From RGIG464 sp045599585 (GTDB lineage: Bacteria; Myxococcota_A; Bradymonadia; UBA4248): DNA of 64,000 bases. The DNA is taken from NCBI GenBank assembly GCA_045599585.1, contig JAZRWH010000069.1, positions 25,481-89,480 on the forward strand. The letters run 5' to 3'. This document shows, one piece after another, positions 52,413 to 61,858 of this stretch. Both the position numbers and the translations under genes were made by a program. The notes under the pieces were generated by a model. It saw only the letters and a program-made list of their open reading frames with translations. It was not told the origin of the DNA and searched no databases. Numbering within the stretch: the stretch's first letter is position 1; each line of letters opens with the position of its first letter.

Positions 52413-53546
52413 ATGACGAGCATCAAAGAGAAACTTTTAGCACGCGGGGTTAAGATCTTGGCTCCGGAGGCCGTTTATATCGATGAAAAGATCGATCCGC
52501 TCCGCATTGAACCAGAGGTTGTGATTTATCCGGGAACGACGATCGAGGGCGCAGAAACTTTTATCGGGGCTAAAAGCATGATTGGCCAAGGGGGGGGGGC
52601 CTGGATCAACAATTGTCAGTGCGGTAAAAATTGCGTCCTCATGCAGGGATCATATAGCAATTCAACGCTTCTTGATGGCGCAAATGCAAGAAATGGTGCA
52701 GAAATTCGTGACAATTGCCTGCTAGAGGAAGGCGCTTCTTTGGGACATACGGTTGGACTGAAACAGTCTATTTTTATGACGAATTGTGTGGCTGGTTCGC
52801 TCATCAATTTTTGTGATGTATTGATGTCCGGCGGTCGTTCGCGTAAAGATCATAGCGAGATTGGCTCTTGCCTGGCGCTTTATAATTTTTCGCCGATGGG
52901 AGATAAATTTGCATCTCGATTCGGTGATGTTCTTCGTGGCGTTTTTCTTGATCAGTCCCCCATTTTTGTCGGCGGGCAGACACAGATTATCAGTCCAGTT
53001 CGCGTTGGTTTTGGGAGTATTATTGCCGCCGGTACCAGACTTACGCACGATGTCGGCGACGATCGGTTGGTTGCTGGTGGCGCAAGTCGGGACGTAGAGC
53101 TAAATAATGATTCCCTTACAGTTCATAGATCTCGGCATAAGGTCGAGGCAACCCTTGACTATATTGGCAATCTTCAAGCACTCTCTGTGTGGTATGAATT
53201 TGTGCGAATGCCTGCGCTGCATGGCGTAGGTGCTTACGATATTCTTTTGCCTGCCGCGCTCAATCGTCTTAAGGCCGCAGTGAAAGAGCGTTTGAAGCGT
53301 TTGCAGGTTTTTAAAACCCATATCGAAGCTTCGCTCGCACAGGATTCTCTCTCAGAGAACTCACGCCGTGAACATATTGAGGCGCTTGAGCTTATAGCAT
53401 CGATGCACGATATTCATCTTCACCATCACAAAATCTCAGAGCTGAGTTCAATACTCCGTGCTTTAATTATTCAAGGCCTGGATTGGCAAACTGCAGTACA
53501 GTCCTTGAATGCTGAGGTTAAGTCCGAAACATGGTGTGATTTATAA
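52413..53546 (+). CDS. left-handed beta-helix (hexapeptide-repeat) transferase-like protein
   Basis: 377 residues. Residues ~30-230 have hexapeptide-like spacing (VVIYPGTTIEGAETFIGAKSM, then NGAEIRDNCLLEEGASLGH and VRVGFGSIIAAGTRL), as in the acyltransferase half of GlmU-like enzymes. No N-terminal nucleotidyltransferase. The C-terminal ~120 residues are helical. A G10 tract (52590-52599) codes QGGGA inside the first helix turns, and a length change would break the gene. The acceptor sugar is unknown; nearby genes point to cell-envelope work. Confidence 0.8.
   Translation: MTSIKEKLLARGVKILAPEAVYIDEKIDPLRIEPEVVIYPGTTIEGAETFIGAKSMIGQGGGAWINNCQCGKNCVLMQGSYSNSTLLDGANARNGAEIRDNCLLEEGASLGHTVGLKQSIFMTNCVAGSLINFCDVLMSGGRSRKDHSEIGSCLALYNFSPMGDKFASRFGDVLRGVFLDQSPIFVGGQTQIISPVRVGFGSIIAAGTRLTHDVGDDRLVAGGASRDVELNNDSLTVHRSRHKVEATLDYIGNLQALSVWYEFVRMPALHGVGAYDILLPAALNRLKAAVKERLKRLQVFKTHIEASLAQDSLSENSRREHIEALELIASMHDIHLHHHKISELSSILRALIIQGLDWQTAVQSLNAEVKSETWCDL
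52590..52599. other. G10 homopolymer tract inside a coding region
   Basis: Ten consecutive G at codons ~60-63 of the hexapeptide gene; the frame is currently ON. Confidence 0.75.
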
Positions 53547-53613
53547 ATAACATGCTTATGCTGTTTAACGAAGCGGTTTTGGCATGTTTTGAGGTTTGTT
53601 AATAATATCACTT

Positions 53614-54783
53614 ATGAATGATCGCGTTAAATCTAAAGTGAAAAGTTTTTGCAATACAGCGGCAAAAGGCTTTTGTATGGGGTCAATGGACATTGTTCCA
53701 GGCGTCAGCGGAAGTACAGTTGCTGTTTTATTGGGGTTTTATGAGCGTTTTATCGCTGCACTCAAGAATATTGATTTACAATTGATCAAAGCGGTATTGG
53801 CTCCATTTTTTCACTTTTTCTCAAAAGAATCTCGCAAAACGTTTATTGATACGATTCGAACAAAAGACATCCCTTGGTTGTTGAATTTAGTCATAGGCAT
53901 TGCTTGTGCGGGAGTCTTAGCGAGTATTTTGTTGAAATGGCTTTTGGCAAACTATCCCGATATAACAAGAGGTTTTTTCTTTGGGCTTGTTTTGGGGTCG
54001 GCTATTCAGCCGATTATGACATTAAAAAGACCTAGAATGACAGAAATAGGTCTTATGCTTGTTTTTGCAGTTCTATGTTTTATTGGTTTGGGTCAATCTT
54101 TTGAACCACCGACAAATCTAGTGACGGTTGTAGCTGCAGAAGGCGAGTCTCTGAGTGCTGTTTGCAGTTCACTGCCAAGTATTTATACTCCGGATCAGAT
54201 TATTCATATGCCGCAAAATGTCGCGCTGTACGCTCAATTTCCAGAGTTGTCTTCGATGAGTCCAGAAGCCGTTTCGGCGATTTCTCTTAAAGCAGGAACA
54301 GAAATTGTATTGCCTGTTCTTCCTTTATATTATGCTTTTGTTGCAGGATTTTGTGCCATTTGCGCAATGCTTCTTCCTGGCATTTCAGGGGCCTTTGTTT
54401 TGCTCGTTTTAGGGGTATATTATTGTGTGTTAGGAACTATTCCTGGAATCCTTGCTGGCTTGACTAAGGGGTCGTTTGCAACAGATCATTTCCTCGTACT
54501 TTCAATGCTTGCTCTCGGTGCAGTTGTGGGCATGGCTGCTTTCTCGCGTATTTTAACATGGATGTTTAAAAAGCATAGACGAGGAACGCTTGCTGCAATC
54601 GTTGGTATTCTGATTGGCTGTCTTCGTGCGGTATGGCCTTTTAGAGAAGAACAGGGTAAATCTGTTGTAAATATTATGCCTAGTTTAGATTACCCACACC
54701 TTGGCTTTATATTTATAGCTTCTGTTATTGCAATAGGAATTGTAATTACAACGCTCGTCATTCAGAAAAAGGCAGAATCATGA
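53614..54783 (+). CDS. DUF368 membrane protein, PopT-like undecaprenyl-phosphate translocase
   Basis: 389 residues from the ATG at 53614; a TTG at 53596 is possible. The DUF368 signature MDIVPGVSGSTVAVLLGFYE occurs at ~25-45, and a second, related motif, LLPGISGAFVLLVLG, in the second half, as expected for an inverted-repeat transporter. About eight hydrophobic spans. DUF368 proteins (PopT) recycle undecaprenyl phosphate across the inner membrane for wall and polymer synthesis. A hydrophilic insertion (~170-220) lies between halves. The stop overlaps the RecD start (ATGA), so both are translationally coupled. Confidence 0.9.
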   Translation: MNDRVKSKVKSFCNTAAKGFCMGSMDIVPGVSGSTVAVLLGFYERFIAALKNIDLQLIKAVLAPFFHFFSKESRKTFIDTIRTKDIPWLLNLVIGIACAGVLASILLKWLLANYPDITRGFFFGLVLGSAIQPIMTLKRPRMTEIGLMLVFAVLCFIGLGQSFEPPTNLVTVVAAEGESLSAVCSSLPSIYTPDQIIHMPQNVALYAQFPELSSMSPEAVSAISLKAGTEIVLPVLPLYYAFVAGFCAICAMLLPGISGAFVLLVLGVYYCVLGTIPGILAGLTKGSFATDHFLVLSMLALGAVVGMAAFSRILTWMFKKHRRGTLAAIVGILIGCLRAVWPFREEQGKSVVNIMPSLDYPHLGFIFIASVIAIGIVITTLVIQKKAES

Positions 54784-56879
54784 GAATTTCTTATACCGGC
54801 TACGCCGCCGCTTTGCTACATGAACAATCACCAGAAACGCCCTTATTCAGTTATTTGGCAAACGAACTTGATTATTTAGATGAAACAGCATCAAGTGAAG
54901 CGATAGAGATCTTAAATTCTGTATATACATTGCATAAAAAGTCTATTAATAATTCAGATGTAAATGACTACGTGCATGCATTTTTTGTACATTATGTACT
55001 AATTTGGTTTGCTATCCAGGGGCGTGTTGGTCTTTGGGTGGATTCTCCTGAATCGGATAAAAAACCTGCCTATTCCCTAGAATTGACATCGTTTCAAAAA
55101 TTGTTAACTGAAACGCTGATTGCCTGTAAAAGTGAACGAGCACCCATTGATACGATACGTTGGTTGGAAGCGGAGTGCCAAAAAGAAGATTCTATCTATC
55201 TTTGTCGTGTTGATCGTTCTTCATTATACACAGATGTTCCGCTTGAGACTGCGCTTAAGGCTCTAAATACAACGCTTAAAAGTAAGCCTGGGGCTTGTAT
55301 CGTATATATTCCCAATACGGATACGCTATTTTTGCCTAAACATGTTGCACTCATTTTGCGGGCTACGTCATTGATTCGTAGACGAGTTGTAAATTATCGT
55401 GATCTATCGTATGAAAAGACGCACGCCTTGCAGGCAAATATCAATTTTGTGGATGCTGGATTTTCGCTCAATGAAGATCAGCAGCAAGCTGTTTTAAAGG
55501 CTTTGACACAGAAATTAACAATTATTTCTGGTGGGCCTGGTACTGGAAAAACAAGTATTATCAAAAAGATCCTCGAGGAAGCTCTCGCACAACGAATCAT
55601 TGATGATTACAGCGAAGTATCACTAACGGCGCCCACTGGCAAAGCAGCCCAACGTATGACCGAATCGCTTACACCAAGAGATATGTCATTCGAGCATGCT
55701 TATGTAAATCTCGAAAAACCTTGCACCATTCATCGATTATTGCACATCGGTCACTCGCTCGCTCCCCGATTTAATGATGCGCTTCATTTGCCGTACAAGC
55801 TTATCATTGTTGATGAAATTTCGATGATCGCGCTTGAGCTCGGCTGCATGCTGCTCAGTGCAGTCGATGAAAATACACATCTTGTTCTTTTGGGTGACCC
55901 TGATCAGCTCCCGCCGGTTGAATCTGGGTCTCTGCTTCATGCCTTAATCAAAGACGAAGCGCGCGATAAGTTGCTTGGGGCGCAATGGAAAGCTAATATT
56001 TCTGAATGTCATGTCACATTGAGGAGCAATTATAGAGCCAAATCACAGCCGCTCATTTTCGATACTCAAAATGCTGTGATTCAAGGAAAATCTATGACGG
56101 TAGCGCCAACGTTAGCTGAAAAACTCAAGCTCGTTAGCTTTGAATGGTGCCAGACGCCTGATCAAACAGCTTCGATTCTAGATTTATGGGCAAATTGCTT
56201 GAAAGGCTCCGATGATCGTTGGCTTACGAATTTGCCAGATGATATCAATCCTAACTCGGGGCATAAGAAAAATGAATGCGATCACTTTAAGCAGTTTAAT
56301 CGAGTTTTTAGTTCTTCTAACTGGTATAAGTTCGATAAAGAGAAGTCAGCAGCCTCGTTAAAAATAGTTTTTGATCATTTTGAGCGTTTTCGTATTCTAA
56401 CACCAATGAACGAAGGGCGTTTTGGAGCCAAACAACTTAATCATTATATAATGCGTAAGCTGTTTGGTTCCGCTAAAAGTGCAGCGTATCTCCCGGCGGG
56501 TACGCTTGTCATGCTAACACAAAACAACTATGAAATCGGACATTTTAATGGCGATACAGGAATTATCGTTCTTGTACATGATAAGCTAAGTGTAGCCTTC
56601 CCATCATCTCACGAAGGTTGCAGTTTTGACGTCTTGCCTTTGGCGCCACTTCGTTCTCAGCTGATTCCTGCATTTGCGATTAGTGTACATAAATCGCAGG
56701 GGTCACAGTATCAGCATGTCATGATCTTTTTGCCGCCTAATGCTCCACCTTCCTTGATGACGCGCAATCTTTTATACACAGCCATATCGCGTGCAAGCCA
56801 AAGTGCATCCCTTGTTGGCTCAGAATACAGTGTAGAAATGTGTATAACGAATGCAGCACAACGAGATCCACTGTTGTAA
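54780..56879 (+). CDS. recD: RecD-like superfamily 1 helicase (exodeoxyribonuclease V alpha)
   Basis: 699 residues. Walker A GGPGTGKTS (251-259), motif Ia LTAPTGKAAQRM, IHRLLHIG, motif II IIVDEISM, motif III LLGDPDQLPPVESG, and the C-terminal UvrD-like ending AISVHKSQGSQY and LLYTAISRA all fit RecD. The N-terminal ~220 residues are divergent. RecD is the 5'-3' motor of RecBCD; recB and recC are not in the window. Start overlaps the preceding stop (ATGA). The TatD-family gene follows 18 nt later, so the three genes are probably one operon. Confidence 0.93.
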   Translation: MRISYTGYAAALLHEQSPETPLFSYLANELDYLDETASSEAIEILNSVYTLHKKSINNSDVNDYVHAFFVHYVLIWFAIQGRVGLWVDSPESDKKPAYSLELTSFQKLLTETLIACKSERAPIDTIRWLEAECQKEDSIYLCRVDRSSLYTDVPLETALKALNTTLKSKPGACIVYIPNTDTLFLPKHVALILRATSLIRRRVVNYRDLSYEKTHALQANINFVDAGFSLNEDQQQAVLKALTQKLTIISGGPGTGKTSIIKKILEEALAQRIIDDYSEVSLTAPTGKAAQRMTESLTPRDMSFEHAYVNLEKPCTIHRLLHIGHSLAPRFNDALHLPYKLIIVDEISMIALELGCMLLSAVDENTHLVLLGDPDQLPPVESGSLLHALIKDEARDKLLGAQWKANISECHVTLRSNYRAKSQPLIFDTQNAVIQGKSMTVAPTLAEKLKLVSFEWCQTPDQTASILDLWANCLKGSDDRWLTNLPDDINPNSGHKKNECDHFKQFNRVFSSSNWYKFDKEKSAASLKIVFDHFERFRILTPMNEGRFGAKQLNHYIMRKLFGSAKSAAYLPAGTLVMLTQNNYEIGHFNGDTGIIVLVHDKLSVAFPSSHEGCSFDVLPLAPLRSQLIPAFAISVHKSQGSQYQHVMIFLPPNAPPSLMTRNLLYTAISRASQSASLVGSEYSVEMCITNAAQRDPLL

Positions 56880-56897
56880 AAGTGATTTGTTATTAAC

Positions 56898-57599
56898 ATG
56901 ATTTATTATGTTGATGCACATTGCCATCCGGCTTCATTTCCAGATCCATCTGCTTATGTAAAGATGCGTTTGGCGGCAGATTGTAGTGCAATCGCAGCTG
57001 CGTCTGCAAATCCATCTGATTGGGATGTGATTTTGCAATTAGCAGCTGACTTTCCACAAATACGGCCAGGAATTGGTATTCATCCTTGGGCTGCTGCAGA
57101 TCTTTCATTGGATGAGCTTCGTGATGCTCTTGCAAGGCTTGACGCTATCTTAGCTCAACATCCAGAAATTAGATTTATTGGCGAATGTGGGCTGGATGCT
57201 TTGCGTCCAAACATGGAGCTTCAAAAATACGCTTTCGAGGAGCAGATTGCTTTAGCCAAAAAGTACAAATGCTTGCTTGTTGTTCATTGTTGTAAAATGT
57301 GGCATGAAATGCCGCGTTTTATGATGTCCTATTCGAATGTGTTATTTCATGGTTTTTATGGTTCACGCGAACTGCAATTAGATATTGTAAAACGTTCGGG
57401 ATATGTTTCTCTAGGCAGAGCAATGCTTCGGAGTCCAACGGCCAATATTATTCCCGAACTTATACCTCGTGCTGTTATTGAGACCGATGATGACGCACAA
57501 CATCCCCGTATCAAGTTGTCTGATGTTATTTCGCGAATAGAAAATTATAACGTTCAGGTTGGAAATGAGCTGGCAAACGCCTTATTTGATATATTATAA
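56898..57599 (+). CDS. TatD-family metal-dependent hydrolase
   Basis: 233 residues, slightly short for the family (~260). Metal ligands are present: H8-C-H10 in DAHCHPA, Glu in FIGECGLD, His in VVHCC, His in LFHGFYG and Asp in IETDDD. TatD proteins are 3'-5' exonucleases or phosphodiesterases of DNA repair; a DNA-repair role fits the RecD neighbour. Start lies 18 nt after RecD. No strong terminator follows; repeat DNA begins within 40 nt. Confidence 0.92.
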   Translation: MIYYVDAHCHPASFPDPSAYVKMRLAADCSAIAAASANPSDWDVILQLAADFPQIRPGIGIHPWAAADLSLDELRDALARLDAILAQHPEIRFIGECGLDALRPNMELQKYAFEEQIALAKKYKCLLVVHCCKMWHEMPRFMMSYSNVLFHGFYGSRELQLDIVKRSGYVSLGRAMLRSPTANIIPELIPRAVIETDDDAQHPRIKLSDVISRIENYNVQVGNELANALFDIL

Positions 57600-58311
57600 A
57601 TAATTTACATTTTGTTGTGTCTTAATTATTCAATCACTGCTGTCCCACAACATATTCTCATTAACTGTAACGAAATGCGTTTGTTACAGAATTTTATACT
57701 TTTCTTTGGAATCCCCGCGCTCTTTTGTCGCGCGTGCAGAACTCACTTCGTTCAAATGAGCTGTACGCGCCTTCTTTTGAGAGCGTTTGATACATTTCTT
57801 CGTCAACTTCCTCAATCCTTTCGGTTACAGCCTAATGGCTGCGCCCTCAAGGATTTTCGTTGTTTCCTCGAACTGTATTCAAACGCTCTCAAATATAAAA
57901 GTTCCTTGGCGGGCGTGAACTTGACTTCGTCTTCAACATGCGCGCCCGCTCGCCCGGTGCGCCCGGTGCGCCTTCGGCTTCGCGACGCGTGCGTTCAACG
58001 GAGATTGTCTTCAAAACAATTTTTAATACTTGGCTTATCCACTTTCTGTCCTGCGGACGGCCCCAAGGGGCGTCGTATCGCGGACGCCCCTTGGGAATCC
58101 CCGCGCTCTTTTTCGCGCGTGCAGAACTCACTTCGTTCGGACATGCTGCACGCGCGGCAGACCAAGGGTGTGTGCAGGTCACGGAGATGGATTTCATTCG
58201 CTCATCGGCGAGCGCGAACTTGACTTCGTCTTCAACATGCGCGCCCGCTCGCCCGGTGCGCCCGCTGCTTGCCTTCGGCTTCGCGACGCGTGCGTCCGAC
58301 TGTGTTCCTTT
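57600..58311. repeat. gene-free region built of long direct repeats related to the MITE-like element
   Basis: Begins at 57635 with the CACTGCTGTCCC end in the opposite orientation to the copies at 25967 and 34476; no matching right end was found. Two blocks occur twice: GGAATCCCCGCGCTC to CACTTCGTTC (57711-57757 and 58094-58138) and CTTGACTTCGTCTTC to the GCGACGCGTGCG part (57912-57999 and 58208-58295). So ~300-380 bp was duplicated. Several open frames cross it but all follow the repeats and lack ribosome sites. Confidence 0.65.
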
Positions 58312-58620
58312 TTTTGTGAGTCCCGCCGAACGATTTTATTGTGAGTTTAGACTTTTGTGAGTCCCGCCGAACGATTTTATTGTGGGTTTAGATTTTTGTG
58401 AGTCCCGCCGGTCGATTTTTTTGAGGGTTTAGACTTTTGTGAGTCCCGCCGGTCGATTTTTTTGAGGGTTTAGACTTTTGTGAGTCCCGCCGGTCGATTT
58501 TTTTGTGAGTTTAAAATTTTGTGAGTCCCGCCGAACGATTTTTTTGCGGGTTTAAAGTTTTGTGAGTCCCGCCGAACGATTTTATTGCGGGTTTAAAGTT
58601 TTGTGAGTTTCGCCGAACGC
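58312..58620. repeat. 41-bp tandem repeat, about 7.5 copies
   Basis: Unit TTTTGTGAGTCCCGCCGAAC + GATTTTATTGTG + GTTTAGAC-like end. Copies differ by GGTC for GAAC and by the T run. No spacers, so it is not a CRISPR array. Confidence 0.85.
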
Positions 58621-58636
58621 GCGCAAGAGAGAATGA

Positions 58637-58702
58637 GGGCGTATCGGCGTAGCCGATAGCCCGAAGCGCGCACGTATTCGCCCATCGGGCGAATAGGGCG
58701 CG
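58637..58702. repeat. two bulged-G hairpin repeats
   Basis: 58637-58662 (GGGC, G, TATCGGC, GTA, GCCGATA, GCCC) is perfect; ~58666-58702 (TATTCGCCC, ATC, GGGCGAATA) is larger. From 58703 to 58932 only AT-rich sequence and no gene. Confidence 0.8.
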
Positions 58703-58932
58703 TCAAAAAATCTTACAATTCAATTAGAAATATATAGGATGCTTCGAAATTGATCAAAACGGCTTCGTCTAATATAAATGATAATATATATGGATATGTC
58801 ATTATAAAAATGAGGCACGCGCGATGAAATTTGTCTCATAAGAGGAGAATCCTGGAAAATTTGCCGTAGAAGTTGCATGCATATACACTCATTTAAGCGG
58901 CTAGGATGGCCCGAGGATGATGATTTGCATGG

Positions 58933-61329
58933 ATGCATATGGAAGCACAGGCACGACACAATTCCAAAACAGTGACGGTCAATCACAAGAATGTCCGTCG
59001 TTCACATAAAAGGGCATGGATTCTCGTTTTTTGTGTCGTTATTTTTAGTGTGCTTTTTGTGAGTTATGCGGTGCGCACGAGCACGTATTTGCACGCGCGC
59101 CTTGAACCGAAACTCGAAAAACTCGGTGCTAAAATCGGCGGTCACTTTGATTTTAAGAACGTATATGCGATGGGGTTGACAGGGCTCGTACTGGATGACG
59201 TCACGTTTACGCCCGATGGCATGTCGGACGAAGGTGCGTTGCACTTCGCTTCGGTGACGGTGTATCCCGATCTTTTGGGCATGTTTTTTGGTGACTTGAA
59301 CGCTTCGGCCATTGAGGCGCGTGGCCTCAAAACCACGCTGGACTTTTCTAGTGCCCCCACGAGCCATCGTACCTGGCTAACTACGCGACGCGACGTGCTC
59401 GCTTCTTCAACTGACGCACTCGCTGGCGGTGTCGATACGCTCGAATCGCCTCGCGCGCTGCCCGAACTGCGCTGCATCGATTGTCATATCGAAGTTACGC
59501 ACTCCAAAGCGTCCGTTAAACTGGAGGTGCCGCACCAGACGGTCACGTTTGATAACCCCGCTCAGCCCTGGCAGGCCGTGACGTTTTCGGGGGAACCCGT
59601 GGGCGCTTGTGCTTCGGCAAGTTATGGGCCTCTGACTAAACTTTTCGCAAACCAACTGTGTGTGCAGATTTCGACGACGGGTATGGCTTTTGAGTCGGAT
59701 GCGCTTCACATCAATGATCTTTCTGTCGAAGCCGTCGATCTCGGAAAAATTCGCCTCAATACGATGGCGATGAAGAATATCGAGGTGACGTTGCGCGGTG
59801 AAAAGAAGTTTGTGCACGTTGCGGAAGGGGCGCTCGACTTTGATTTGAGCGATGAAGTGCCGCATTTCGCGGGGCATTACGCTTTTGATTACAGCGAATT
59901 TGAGGTGCTCCACGAACAGGAAAGCAAACGATTTGGGTTTGGAATCGCAATTAAGTCGACCGGTGATAAGTCGGCGCGCTTTTTTGGCGGTTACGACGTA
60001 GATCTGAAGCAGTTGGGCGTTACGATCGATAGTCACGGCATGAATTTTGGGCCGCTCTTTAAGGATATCACCTTTGGACATGACGTTCAGATCAATGCAT
60101 TGCCCGTGACGGGCAGCGTTGAGCTCCGACTCGACCTGAAAGAAAAAGATTATCATCTGACCATGCGTGGAGCCGTCGACGGCGGTGCAGTGACCGTTCC
60201 TATGCTCGCCAAAGAGCCGCTAAGCGACATCGTTGCCGATCTCGATATGAAGGCGCACTTTAATGCACCTGCGCGCTTGTTACGCATCGATGTCACGCAG
60301 GGCCATCTCGGAAAAATTTTGTTTTCGGGTGGATTTGTGCACGAACCCATTGAGCCGCTTCCCGAAGGCAGCAAACATGAATCTGCAGCAAATGGTGCAG
60401 AAGCGGAGCTGCCCGTTACCAATCCCGTACATGTCGGAGCGAGTTTGAGTTTTTCGGGGGAAGCTGCGGATTTTATAGGTTCTCTGCCGAAGAATTTTGC
60501 ACCCGCTTTGACGGGCTATAAGCTCGATGGGCCTTATTCGGGGGATGTTTCGGTCACGTACGAAACGGATAGCTTAGATGCGCTTTCACTCGTCGTCGAT
60601 CTTAAGCTCAATGAAGTCAAAACGCTCGCTTACGATCCTCGAAGCAATTTTGATCTGATCAATACGAACAACTTTATGATTCGCGTCAATACGGCGACAG
60701 TGCCGGTGACAATCGGGCCGCGTGCTGAAAATTGGGCGTCGTTCTACGATCTGCCTCGCGAGACGGCCTACGCCTTCATTGCGTCTGAAGACACAAAGTT
60801 TTTTACACATGCAGGCATGGATCTGCGCGCTATTCGCGCCAGTTTAATTGCAAACCTCAAGGCCGAAAAGGTTGTACGCGGTGGATCGACCATTTCGCAG
60901 CAGGTCGTTAAGAATCTCTTCCTCAACCAAGATAAGACGCTTTCTCGCAAATTTCAGGAAGCCTTTTTGACCTGGCAGATGGAGAGCAAGCTGACCAAAC
61001 TCCGTATTTTTGAGCTCTATCTCAATCTCGCGCATTGGGGCAAAGATACGTACGGCATTCGTGGTGCTGCAAAGTACTATTTTCAAAAAAACGTACGCGA
61101 CCTCACGTTGCGTGAATCGCTCTTTTTGGCGTCCATTTTGCCCAATCCGATTATTTTCGGCAAACAGTACGCTGACAACAAGCTCTCGAGTTCGCGCATT
61201 CAAAAGATGATCAACGTTGCCAACAACCTGTACACGGGCAAACGAATCGATAAAGCGACGCTTGATGAGACGACCGCGCGCCTCAAAGAAGGCAAGATTT
61301 CGGATCGTCCACGCCCAGTGATCGAATAA
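58933..61329 (+). CDS. monofunctional GT51 peptidoglycan glycosyltransferase with large AsmA/DUF748-like N-terminal region
   Basis: 798 residues; ATGs at 58929 (other frame) and 58939 are near, and no strong ribosome site is visible. One span (~28-47, WILVFCVVIFSVLFVSYAV) anchors the protein. Residues ~55-590 are long beta-rich repeats typical of AsmA/DUF748-like domains. The C-terminal ~200 residues are a GT51 domain: ASEDTKFFTHAG (catalytic Glu), RGGSTISQQVVKN, and later SLFLASILPNP. No transpeptidase follows. This order, a lipid-transport-like domain before a transglycosylase, is unusual. Ends before a composite hairpin. Confidence 0.88.
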   Translation: MHMEAQARHNSKTVTVNHKNVRRSHKRAWILVFCVVIFSVLFVSYAVRTSTYLHARLEPKLEKLGAKIGGHFDFKNVYAMGLTGLVLDDVTFTPDGMSDEGALHFASVTVYPDLLGMFFGDLNASAIEARGLKTTLDFSSAPTSHRTWLTTRRDVLASSTDALAGGVDTLESPRALPELRCIDCHIEVTHSKASVKLEVPHQTVTFDNPAQPWQAVTFSGEPVGACASASYGPLTKLFANQLCVQISTTGMAFESDALHINDLSVEAVDLGKIRLNTMAMKNIEVTLRGEKKFVHVAEGALDFDLSDEVPHFAGHYAFDYSEFEVLHEQESKRFGFGIAIKSTGDKSARFFGGYDVDLKQLGVTIDSHGMNFGPLFKDITFGHDVQINALPVTGSVELRLDLKEKDYHLTMRGAVDGGAVTVPMLAKEPLSDIVADLDMKAHFNAPARLLRIDVTQGHLGKILFSGGFVHEPIEPLPEGSKHESAANGAEAELPVTNPVHVGASLSFSGEAADFIGSLPKNFAPALTGYKLDGPYSGDVSVTYETDSLDALSLVVDLKLNEVKTLAYDPRSNFDLINTNNFMIRVNTATVPVTIGPRAENWASFYDLPRETAYAFIASEDTKFFTHAGMDLRAIRASLIANLKAEKVVRGGSTISQQVVKNLFLNQDKTLSRKFQEAFLTWQMESKLTKLRIFELYLNLAHWGKDTYGIRGAAKYYFQKNVRDLTLRESLFLASILPNPIIFGKQYADNKLSSSRIQKMINVANNLYTGKRIDKATLDETTARLKEGKISDRPRPVIE

Positions 61330-61858
61330 TCTGAGTATATTTAAAAAACCACGCTCATTTTATGCCTCTAAATGTGATTAGTCTTACCAATCGTTTGGTG
61401 GGGGAAGTGTCCCCCTGAGCGTCTATTGCCATCGAAAATGGAGCCTTTTCGATGGCAATACGCCGCTACCCCCTCTTGCCGTCGGCGTCTATCGCGTTTG
61501 TTTGTTTTTGACTTGATGGCACGTGAGGGTACTTCGAGCTGCGATACGGCGTTTGTTGAGGGAACGCAGCGGTTAAGCCTTCGCACTTAGGCGTTATTAG
61601 CGCCTGTTCGGCAGGCAGACATAGCTGACGCGCGACAGCCGTCTAACGCCTTGTAATCAGTGAACAATTTTCGTCGATTGTCCGCGTGTACGTTGAATTT
61701 GCGTGGTTTTGACGAGGTTGCAGTTTTAGGCCAAACGGAGTATGTTAGCATGGAATATTGCCCTCTTTAAGCTGTGCAACAGCGAGGGCTTAGACTGTAA
61801 CAATTCTGGGCTGCGGCAAGTGTTTTGCCCGACCAGTTCAGACATAACGGAGGCTTAT
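61330..61858. other. intergenic region with one composite hairpin
   Basis: Holds the composite repeat at 61400-61473 and short inverted pieces at ~61585-61650. No gene seen. The lipoprotein promoter should lie in the last 100 bp. Confidence 0.5.
61400..61473. repeat. composite GGGGG-footed hairpin repeat, reverse orientation
   Basis: GGGGGAAGTGTCCCCC, AGCGTC, long arm TATTGCCATCGAAAA with its exact complement, unpaired C61461, GCCGCT, ACCCCC. One mismatch in the foot. Confidence 0.8.

Noticed and set aside
57612..58360. Several 100-200 residue frames on both strands in the repeat region
   Set aside because: All follow the duplicated GC-rich blocks, lack ribosome sites and resemble no protein family.
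58312..58620. CRISPR array
   Set aside because: The 41-bp units are directly adjacent without unique spacers, and no cas gene is near.
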